Assembly: GCA_002474415.1 (NCBI GenBank)
Contig: DLQV01000264.1
Coordinates: 1 to 11,918, forward strand
Reading direction: 5' to 3'
Length of the DNA: 11,918 bases
Source of the DNA: Lachnospiraceae bacterium UBA7598
GTDB lineage: Bacteria; Bacillota; Clostridia; Lachnospirales; Lachnospiraceae
The notes beneath the pieces are model-generated. The model had not been told where the DNA came from. It was given only the letters and a program-made list of their open reading frames with translations, and made no database searches. Position 1 is the stretch's first letter; every line of letters begins with the position of its first letter. A program made the position numbers and the translations under genes. This document shows, one piece after another, positions 7,119-11,918 of this stretch.

Positions 7119-8057
7119 CTATAATCCTTCTCCATCGTTTAATTTCTTTACCACCCAGTTCACAAAAATAAGTAAAATAACATTGATCACCGAATTAAAC
7201 AGTCCCACTGCCGTAGAATAACCGTAATCGCCATTCAAAAGACCAATCCGGTATACATAGGTTGATAAAATTTCGGAAGCCGGTAAGTTCATATCTGTCT
7301 GTAATGCATAGGCCTTCTCAAAACCGATGCTCATAATGTTTCCGGCCTGTAAAATAAACTGGATCACGATAATATCTTTAATTGCCGGAAGTTCCACATA
7401 CCAGATCTGCTGCAAAAGATTTGCACCGTCCACAATGGCTGCCTCTTCCAGTTCCTTACTTGCATTGGATAATGCCGCAGTATACATGATGGATGCCCAG
7501 CCTGCTCCCTGCCAGATTCCGCTTGCGATATAAATGGTACGGAATGCTGACGGCATGGTCATCCAGTTTGTGTTCGTTCCCAGCAGACGGTTTAACGGTC
7601 CTACCGGAGATAAAAACATACGCACCATACCACAGAGCACGATGACGGAAATAAAATTCGGTGCGTAAATCAGCAGCTGAATTTTTTTCTTAATCCCCGC
7701 CTTGCGGATACGGTTCAGCAAAAGTGCCAGGATAATTGGTACCGGGAAACTCCACAGCAATCCATAAACACTCAGTTTTAATGTGTTTAACAGATAGTTC
7801 ATAAAATCCGGTGAAGATAAAAATCTCCGGAAGTATTCCAGTCCTACCCACGGGCTTCCCAAAACACCTTTGATGACATTGTAATCTTCAAATGCAATCA
7901 GGAGTCCTCCCATCGGAAGATACTTGAAAATGATTGTAAGTAACAGGGCCGGCATCAGGAAAAAAACATACAGCTGCCAGTTTTTCTTTACATAGGACAG
8001 CTTACTCCCCATGGTTTGTTTTTTCGCAGAGCCGACTTGTTTTGCCAGTTTTTTCAT
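7119..8057 (-). CDS. sugar ABC transporter permease, LplB/MalF type
   Basis: 312 residues. A basic cytoplasmic tail (residues 1-26) is followed by a membrane segment at about 29-48 and the family's early motif YLPMGGLLIAFEDYN (46-60). The EAA loop lies at 202-224: ELEEAAIVDGAN then VELP. It is the first gene of the sugar operon; ATG at 8057 has GGGAGG upstream. Transcription starts near 8131, directly at a palindromic operator. No ATPase gene occurs in the operon, so the pair probably uses a shared MsmK-like ATPase encoded elsewhere (inference from what is known of other Firmicute sugar importers). Confidence 0.92.
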   Translation of the reverse strand: MKKLAKQVGSAKKQTMGSKLSYVKKNWQLYVFFLMPALLLTIIFKYLPMGGLLIAFEDYNVIKGVLGSPWVGLEYFRRFLSSPDFMNYLLNTLKLSVYGLLWSFPVPIILALLLNRIRKAGIKKKIQLLIYAPNFISVIVLCGMVRMFLSPVGPLNRLLGTNTNWMTMPSAFRTIYIASGIWQGAGWASIMYTAALSNASKELEEAAIVDGANLLQQIWYVELPAIKDIIVIQFILQAGNIMSIGFEKAYALQTDMNLPASEILSTYVYRIGLLNGDYGYSTAVGLFNSVINVILLIFVNWVVKKLNDGEGL

Positions 8058-8102
8058 GCGATTGTTCCTCCCTTTTCATCGTATTACTCATTCTGCTCTT
8101 GC

Positions 8103-8126
8103 ATAACCGGTAAAGTAACCGGTTAC
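8103..8126. promoter_or_regulatory. tandem operator pair A, just downstream of the sugar-operon start
   Basis: Two abutting 12-base sites. The inner one, GTAACCGGTTAC (8115-8126), is the core of a perfect 20-base palindrome at 8111-8130. The outer one, ATAACCGGTAAA (8103-8114), matches it at 9 of 12 positions. Centres are 12 bp apart. Pair A covers about +5 to +28 of the sugar-operon transcript, a classical repressor position. The likely binder is the divergent LacI-family protein, whose relatives bind palindromes with a central CG. Confidence 0.8.
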
Positions 8127-8137
8127 TTTATGTTTTG

Positions 8138-8166
8138 ATAGTACTACAAAGTTTTCCGTGTGTCAA
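8138..8166 (-). promoter_or_regulatory. sigma-A-type promoter of the sugar transport/hydrolysis operon
   Basis: TTGACA (8166-8161) and TACTAT (8143-8138) with a 17-base spacer on the minus strand. Transcription should start near 8131, one base from the edge of the perfect palindrome at 8111-8130. It lies between the two operator pairs, so a repressor loop would enclose it. Confidence 0.82.
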
Positions 8167-8183
8167 CACTTTTATTTATTAAA

Positions 8184-8207
8184 GTAACCGATTACGTAAC
8201 CAGTTAT
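8184..8207. promoter_or_regulatory. tandem operator pair B, between the two divergent promoters
   Basis: Two abutting 12-base sites: GTAACCGATTAC (8184-8195; one difference from the perfect core) and GTAACCAGTTAT (8196-8207; two differences). Centres are 12 bp apart, as in pair A. Pair B lies upstream of the sugar promoter (about -53 to -76) and ends 7 bases before the -35 of the regulator gene, so it may serve looping, autoregulation or both. Confidence 0.7.
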
Positions 8208-8214
8208 TTTTTAT

Positions 8215-8243
8215 TTGCTATTTTTCTTTCCACTTGTTATACT
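8215..8243 (+). promoter_or_regulatory. sigma-A-type promoter of the LacI-family regulator gene
   Basis: TTGCTA (8215-8220) and TATACT (8238-8243), spacer 17. Transcription would start near 8250, giving a short leader with AAGGAG at 8261-8266 before the ATG at 8278. The -35 is weaker than that of the divergent sugar promoter. Confidence 0.68.
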
Positions 8244-8277
8244 AGGGTATAGAACACATAAAGGAGACTACCTTCAG

Positions 8278-9303
8278 ATGGGAAAGAAACAGGTAACATT
8301 TGCAGACATTGCAGAATACACCAATTTTTCAAAGACAACCATTTCCAGATATTTCAACCATCCGGATTCCCTGACGCTTGAAAATCAGGAAAAAATTTCA
8401 CAGGCACTTGACGCGTTGGGCTACAAAAAGAACAAACTTGCGAAAGTGCTTGCCAACGGGAAAAGTGAATTCATCGGAATCATTGTTCCGAACCTTTATC
8501 TGCACTATTATTCTGAAATGCTTACACAGATTCTTTCCAGCTACCGCGATTATCATTATAAATTTCTTGTATTTGTCAGTGATAACGGCCCTTCCGAGGA
8601 GGAACAGTACATTGACGAACTGATGGCATACCAGATTGAAGGACTGATTGTGTTAAGTCACACACTTCCTTCCGAAAAACTGGCTTCTTACCAGATCCCG
8701 GTGATTGCCATTGAGCGTGAAGCCGAACATATCTGCGGCGTAACCACGGATAACTATATGGGTGCGCTCCAGGCGACAACGCTTCTGATCCGGGACAAAT
8801 GCGATGTACTGATTCACATTAATGTAGATGTCCCAAAGTCCATCCCTGCCTATGACCGTATCCGTGCCTTTGAAGATACCTGTCGGGACTATAATGTTCC
8901 CTATGAACTGAATCTGAACGTAACAGGGGATTCTTATCAGGATATTTTTGCGCAGATGAAACGCATTTTCTCCGAAATCGACAAGAAATACCCGGACAAA
9001 AAGAAAGGTATTTTCCTTGCCAATGACACCTATGCAAATATGTTTTTAAATCTGATTTTCCAGAAATACGGGTGCTTTCCTGACAGCTATGAACTGATCG
9101 GATTTGACAATTCCCCGATTGCAAACGAGGCAATCCTGCCTATCACAACGGTCGGACAGCAGATCGACCTGATTGCCAAAACCGCAATGGAACTTCTGGT
9201 GCAGCAGATGGAAGAACGCAAAAAAAGAAGACCGGTTCCTCTTTCGGAACCGGTCCATAAACAGATTACACCTGTGCTGATCCGCAGGGATACGACCAGC
9301 TGA
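8278..9303 (+). CDS. scrR: LacI-family transcriptional regulator, probable repressor of the sucrose/FOS operon
   Basis: 341 residues. The N-terminal helix-turn-helix is at about 5-28 (VTFADIAEYTNFSKTTISRYF), followed by helix 3 and the hinge helix near NKLAKVLANGKS (52-63). The rest is a periplasmic-binding-protein-like effector domain starting at FIGIIVPN, with the subfamily's GFDNSP and ITTVGQQ motifs near the C-terminus. The start is ATG at 8278 with AAGGAG 11 bases upstream; an in-frame TTG at 8215 lies in the promoter and cannot be used from it. It is divergent from the sugar operon with operator-like palindromes between them, so it most likely represses that operon and is relieved by the sugar or its breakdown product. 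The last codons contain a hairpin that acts for the other strand. The gene symbol is by context. Confidence 0.85.
   Translation: MGKKQVTFADIAEYTNFSKTTISRYFNHPDSLTLENQEKISQALDALGYKKNKLAKVLANGKSEFIGIIVPNLYLHYYSEMLTQILSSYRDYHYKFLVFVSDNGPSEEEQYIDELMAYQIEGLIVLSHTLPSEKLASYQIPVIAIEREAEHICGVTTDNYMGALQATTLLIRDKCDVLIHINVDVPKSIPAYDRIRAFEDTCRDYNVPYELNLNVTGDSYQDIFAQMKRIFSEIDKKYPDKKKGIFLANDTYANMFLNLIFQKYGCFPDSYELIGFDNSPIANEAILPITTVGQQIDLIAKTAMELLVQQMEERKKRRPVPLSEPVHKQITPVLIRRDTTS
9220..9255 (-). terminator. intrinsic terminator for the minus strand, embedded in the 3' coding end of the regulator
   Basis: Perfect 10-bp stem GACCGGTTCC / GGAACCGGTC (9230-9239 and 9246-9255) with a 6-base loop. On the minus strand it is followed by TTC and seven T, the form of a Rho-independent terminator. 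It would end transcripts of the three small genes coming from the right. On the plus strand no T-run follows, so it does not act for the regulator that contains it. Confidence 0.7.
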
Positions 9304-9331
9304 TTTTTTATAAATCTTTTTTATGTGTCGT

Positions 9332-9372
9332 CGTTACCTGTCGTAAAACTGTTTTCGTTTTCGACAGGAACG
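9332..9372. repeat. long intergenic hairpin between convergent genes
   Basis: Sixteen base pairs with two single-base bulges on the left arm and a 7-base loop (9350-9356); arms 9332-9349 and 9357-9372, for example CCTGTCG against CGACAGG. It lies in the 116-base space between the regulator and the DUF4160-like gene. No T-run follows directly on either strand (TTTTTT begins about 20 bases later on the plus strand), so it is not a canonical terminator; it may block exonucleases, act as a weak terminator for the regulator, or be a dispersed palindromic element. Confidence 0.6.
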
Positions 9373-9419
9373 ATGTGTTGCTTAATCCTTGCTTTTTTCC
9401 TTTTATCTTCCAACATTTC

Positions 9420-9698
9420 TTATTCACCATAATATCCTGTATCGGCCAGCTCCTGCCATTTTAAATACATTTCTTTATAATGCTGTTTTATAAATTCTCT
9501 TATTTTTCTAACTTCACGATCATTTAACTGGCCCTGTTTCTCCACCGTTGTCTCACCGTTACTCATCACAAAAAACTTAGCAGATCCTGATTCCGTCAGT
9601 TTTCTGTCACTTGCATGTACATGCATTGCCTCAATCACACAACTTGCAGTATAATATAAATAGTATCCACATACTTTAAATTCATAATACTTTGGCAT
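9420..9698 (-). CDS. small conserved protein, DUF4160-like, third gene of an AT-rich three-gene cassette
   Basis: 92 residues, no signal peptide or membrane segment. It resembles the DUF4160 group: a start MPKYYEFKVCGYYLYY, the HVH element at 26-28 (EAMHVHAS), then AKFFVMSNGET (40-50), and a helical C-terminal half with REVRKIREFIKQHYKEMY-like basic/aromatic character (61-78). Function unknown; I recall DUF4160 proteins often beside other very small genes, some discussed as toxin-antitoxin-like, but nothing here proves a toxin. The start ATG at 9698 has GGAGGG six bases away, lying inside the last codons of the upstream gene, whose TAA ends one base before this ATG, so the two are tightly coupled. 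Family assignment is moderate. Confidence 0.75.
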   Translation of the reverse strand: MPKYYEFKVCGYYLYYTASCVIEAMHVHASDRKLTESGSAKFFVMSNGETTVEKQGQLNDREVRKIREFIKQHYKEMYLKWQELADTGYYGE

Positions 9699-9699
9699 T

Positions 9700-9921
9700 T
9701 TATCCCTCCATAAACTGCTTATTGTGTTCGTAATAATCTATAACAATCTGTTTTTCGATGTCATCCATATTGGTTTCGACTACTTTATCTTTATATATAA
9801 CTGCAGCATGGTTCAAACAATTAAGATTCAAAACACGAATATATTCTCCCTCTTTTGTAAATGCATAGCCATTAATTATCATATCTGCTTTATCGGCAAT
9901 ATCCTTAATATTAAGCTGCAT
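9700..9921 (-). CDS. small acidic protein of unknown function, second gene of the cassette
   Basis: 73 residues from ATG at 9921; a TTG two codons upstream (9927) is better spaced from the AAGGGGG site and may be the real start. The visible pattern is an N-terminal helix (LNIKDIADKADMI), a strand-rich centre (YIRVLNLN, AAVIYKDKVVET) and a conserved-looking acidic stretch ETNMDDIE (49-56) before a helix IVIDYYEHNKQF. I have seen this pattern beside DUF4160-like genes in gut anaerobes, but I do not know a function. It overlaps the preceding gene by 11 bases and ends 1 base before the next, so the three products are probably made in fixed proportion and may form a complex. Confidence 0.72.
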   Translation of the reverse strand: MQLNIKDIADKADMIINGYAFTKEGEYIRVLNLNCLNHAAVIYKDKVVETNMDDIEKQIVIDYYEHNKQFMEG

Positions 9922-10183
9922 AATCAATCTTTACCCCCTTAATTGGTCTTAAAAATTCTTCTACATCATAATATAATTTTTCAAGTATTGGTACGAGATC
10001 AATGTATTCCTCTATCTCATTTAAATTTTTATACTTTGCTATAACTACAAGATAGCCATGATCCCATTCAATAACTTTTGTATATTTTTCCAAACGTGAA
10101 GATGTCGCAAAACGAATTACATTATTTTGAAATTCAAATATTGTATATTCGCCATCGCTTTTTAAAATTGCATAATCATTCAT
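9911..10183 (-). CDS. small protein of unknown function, first gene of the cassette
   Basis: 90 residues, soluble, acidic, probably alpha/beta. Notable stretches: EYTIFEFQNNVIRFAT (12-27), KVIEWDHGYLVVIAK (36-50), EEYIDLVPILEKLYYD (58-73) and a C-terminal PIKGVKIDYA. The start ATG at 10183 has GAGGGG six bases upstream. No enzyme or DNA-binding motif is recognised. A 120-base sample counted within it (9961-10080) has only 33 G+C (about 28%), against about 55% in a neighbouring sample from the MATE gene, which suggests acquisition. It is the promoter-proximal gene of a three-gene unit. Confidence 0.72.
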   Translation of the reverse strand: MNDYAILKSDGEYTIFEFQNNVIRFATSSRLEKYTKVIEWDHGYLVVIAKYKNLNEIEEYIDLVPILEKLYYDVEEFLRPIKGVKIDYAA

Positions 10184-10212
10184 TTCAATCCCCTCAAAAT
10201 CTCTTTATATAA

Positions 10213-10241
10213 AGTTTAGCCTTGATAAGTATGCCTGTCAA
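10213..10241 (-). promoter_or_regulatory. promoter of the three-gene cassette
   Basis: TTGACA (10241-10236), 17-base spacer, TAAACT (10218-10213) on the minus strand, 30 bases before the first start codon. It falls in the gap after the MATE gene, where no terminator is visible, so the cassette could also receive read-through. Confidence 0.6.
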
Positions 10242-10248
10242 CATTTTA

Positions 10249-11619
10249 CTATTTCTGTTCTTTCTTATCCATCCCTGTATGTGTCAGATCTTTCACCCAC
10301 TTATATTTCCGAAAATGATAGAGCGTCCACGGAATTTTTCCGATCTCATCAATGCAGGTACACGCATATACGACAATCACCGGCCAATGAAATCTGTAGG
10401 TTCCAAGCGCAGCAAGCGGAATCGCAATCCCCCACATCGTCACGGCAAGGCTGTACACATCAAACATTGTATCACCGCCGGAGCCAAACACTCCATTGAT
10501 GGTAATTTCATTGACCGAGCGGCCAATCATATAAACGCAGAGCACAACAAACATGCCCTTTAAATATACGGCAGCCTGCGGTGTCAGTTTGACAAAATGC
10601 AAAATAAACGGCGCTGAAATCCCCATGAGAATCGTCATGACAAATCCACACACAAAGGAAATCTTCATCATCCGTGTACCGTATAATTTTCCCCGTTCCA
10701 GATTGCCGGCACCAAGCTCGTTTCCGACCATAATTCCCGCCGCACCGGAAATTCCGGCACTCAGGCAGCAGATAATGTCACGAACAACCGCCGCCACAGA
10801 ATTGGCTGCTGCCGCATCCACCCCCAGATGTCCCATAAAAGAAGAATACGAAGTAAATCCGACTCCCCAGAACAGGGACGCACCGAGAATCGGCATTGCA
10901 CATTTCCGAAAATCCCGTGCCAGTTCCCGGTTTCGTTGAAACAACCGGGTCAGATACGGACGAATATAGCCCGGACGGCTGGAAATCAGGACGCAACAGA
11001 CCAGCTCTATCACTCTTGCGCTTAATGTCGCGGTCGCTGCACCCCGGACACCCATCGAAATAATGCCCAGTTTTCCGTAGATCAAAATGGCATTCAATGC
11101 AATATTGATGCCTACCGTAGCAGAGCTGATCAGTGCCGTTGTCAATGCGTGCTCGCTGATTTTCATAACCACCAGATAGCATTGGGAAATTCCTGTAAGC
11201 AGATAAGAAAATCCGGCAATCCGCAGATACTGCACGCCATAACCGATCAATACCGGTTCATCCGTAAAAAACAGCATCAGGTACTGTGGAAACCAGACAC
11301 ATGCCACAAAAAACAGAATGGACACCAGGCCGCACATCCGCAGTGCCATACAGAAAATATCATCCAGTGTCTTAATATTTCCCCTGCCCCAGTACTGTGC
11401 GCCGAGAATCGCCAGTCCTCCGGTTGCAGCAGAAAGAAGCATATTCTGGATAAACTGGATCTGGGTGGCAAGCGAAACTGCCGACATATAATTCTGGTCC
11501 AGCCCTCCGAGCATAAACGCATCTGCCACGGCAACCAGTGCCAGCATCAGGTTCTGCAGCATCATCGGAAGCATAAGACTCCAGAGTTTTTTATAAAAAA
11601 CCGTATCGTTTGTAAACAT
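10249..11619 (-). CDS. MATE-family multidrug/cation efflux transporter
   Basis: 456 residues with about twelve membrane helices in two similar halves, the normal MATE size. Family features include the N-terminal segment LWSLMLPMMLQNLMLALVAVAD with DAFMLGGL (33-40), the AQYWGRGN loop after helix 2 (74-81), and in the second half GNELGAGNLERGK (about 303-315), the equivalent loop. Role: sodium- or proton-driven export of cationic drugs, dyes or metabolites across the cytoplasmic membrane; the true substrate cannot be read from sequence. The start ATG at 11619 has a weak GAGAG site. It has its own promoter and is not clearly linked in function to the sugar or cassette genes. Confidence 0.92.
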   Translation of the reverse strand: MFTNDTVFYKKLWSLMLPMMLQNLMLALVAVADAFMLGGLDQNYMSAVSLATQIQFIQNMLLSAATGGLAILGAQYWGRGNIKTLDDIFCMALRMCGLVSILFFVACVWFPQYLMLFFTDEPVLIGYGVQYLRIAGFSYLLTGISQCYLVVMKISEHALTTALISSATVGINIALNAILIYGKLGIISMGVRGAATATLSARVIELVCCVLISSRPGYIRPYLTRLFQRNRELARDFRKCAMPILGASLFWGVGFTSYSSFMGHLGVDAAAANSVAAVVRDIICCLSAGISGAAGIMVGNELGAGNLERGKLYGTRMMKISFVCGFVMTILMGISAPFILHFVKLTPQAAVYLKGMFVVLCVYMIGRSVNEITINGVFGSGGDTMFDVYSLAVTMWGIAIPLAALGTYRFHWPVIVVYACTCIDEIGKIPWTLYHFRKYKWVKDLTHTGMDKKEQK

Positions 11620-11662
11620 AAAATTCTCTCTTTTTTCTGTGTCATTTCATCTCAATCCATTT

Positions 11663-11691
11663 ATTATATTGCCTTTTTCATCATTAAGCAA
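11663..11691 (-). promoter_or_regulatory. sigma-A-type promoter of the MATE gene
   Basis: TTGCTT (11691-11686) and a perfect TATAAT (11668-11663) with a 17-base spacer on the minus strand, about 45 bases before the ATG. No operator-like palindrome is apparent near it. The remaining bases up to the Hsp20 terminator at 11765 hold no gene or further element that I can support. Confidence 0.75.
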
Positions 11692-11764
11692 CATCAATCA
11701 TTGCCACTTGCCTCTATACCTGTATATATAAAGTTTTGTTTCTTCGGAAAAAAGAATTGTGACG

Positions 11765-11800
11765 CAAAAAAGCCGCCGCAGGCAAATACCTGCGACGGCT
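11765..11800 (-). terminator. intrinsic terminator of the Hsp20 gene
   Basis: On the minus strand AGCCGTCGCAGG-TATTTG-CCTGCGGCGGCT forms a 12-bp stem with one G-U pair and a 6-base loop, followed directly by a run of T (11770-11766). It lies 28 bases after the Hsp20 stop codon. It separates that gene from the MATE gene. Confidence 0.9.
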
Positions 11801-11827
11801 CAAAAATCAGGGGATATTTATAAAGGA

Positions 11828-11918
11828 TTACGCAATGGTAATATATTTCTTTTCTTCTGTCTTTGTCTTATCTTCCTTTGGAACAAACAGGGTAAGAATA
11901 CCATTCTGGAAACTTGCC
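11828..11918 (-). CDS. Hsp20/alpha-crystallin family small heat-shock protein, C-terminal end, cut by window edge
   Basis: The last 29 codons are present. ASFQNGILTLFVPK is the final strand of the alpha-crystallin domain, with the family's NGxLTxxVPK pattern. A charged linker follows (EDKTKTEEKK), and the C-terminal ITI is the IxI motif that inserts into the neighbouring subunit during oligomer assembly. Role: ATP-independent holdase chaperone in the cytoplasm. It ends with TAA at 11830-11828. The start and most of the domain lie outside the window. Confidence 0.88.
   Translation of the reverse strand, partial: ASFQNGILTLFVPKEDKTKTEEKKYITIA

Noticed and set aside
8215..8277. In-frame TTG start 21 codons before the regulator's ATG
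   Set aside because: The TTG is the -35 box of the predicted promoter, so it would be upstream of the transcript start; the added residues do not belong to a LacI-type N-terminus.
9230..9255. ACCGGTT repeats in the regulator's 3' end as extra operators
   Set aside because: Each arm matches the 12-base core in only 8 positions; a terminator hairpin with a T-run explains the dyad better.
1..11918. tRNA, rRNA, CRISPR array, insertion sequence or integrase
   Set aside because: No cloverleaf, spaced direct repeats, transposase or recombinase motifs were seen on reading both strands.

Overview
The window looks like chromosomal DNA of an anaerobic gut Firmicute, most likely Clostridia/Lachnospiraceae. 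The reasons are the AGGAGG-type ribosome binding sites, moderate GC, short-spaced operons and the protein families present: an LplB/LplC-type sugar ABC transporter, a LacI-type regulator, a Fur-family regulator next to a Cys-rich two-helix membrane protein, and a MATE pump. This placement is inference from family recognition; no search was run.

Layout. (1) 1-2003, minus strand: a metal-uptake operon read from right to left, Fur/Zur-type regulator > Cys-rich small membrane protein > zinc/manganese-type substrate-binding lipoprotein > ABC ATPase (cut by the window edge). Its promoter (2038-2065) overlaps the end of the preceding sugar gene and carries a Fur-like dyad at the start of transcription, which suggests autorepression. 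(2) 2055-8057, minus strand: a sucrose/fructo-oligosaccharide operon, permease 1 > permease 2 > solute-binding lipoprotein > intracellular GH32 beta-fructosidase > fructokinase. No transport ATPase is encoded with it. (3) 8058-8277: a divergent control region with two good sigma-A-type promoters and four related operator-like palindromes, arranged as two tandem pairs with the same 12-bp centre spacing. (4) 8278-9303, plus strand: the LacI-family regulator, whose 3' coding end contains an intrinsic terminator that works for the opposite strand. (5) 9420-10183, minus strand: three very AT-rich small genes, overlapping or 1 nt apart, with their own promoter and without an assigned function; the last resembles the DUF4160 group. 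This is the best candidate for an undescribed small system. (6) 10249-11619, minus strand: a MATE-family efflux pump with its own promoter. (7) 11765-11918, minus strand: the terminator and last 29 codons of an Hsp20 small heat-shock protein.

How the parts work together. The sugar cluster imports a fructose-containing oligosaccharide without phosphorylating it, cleaves it in the cytoplasm and phosphorylates the released fructose. The LacI-type protein probably represses both divergent promoters until sugar arrives. The metal cluster senses intracellular metal through the Fur-family protein and controls high-affinity import. The three-gene cassette sits between these housekeeping-like genes with about half their GC content, so it was probably acquired.
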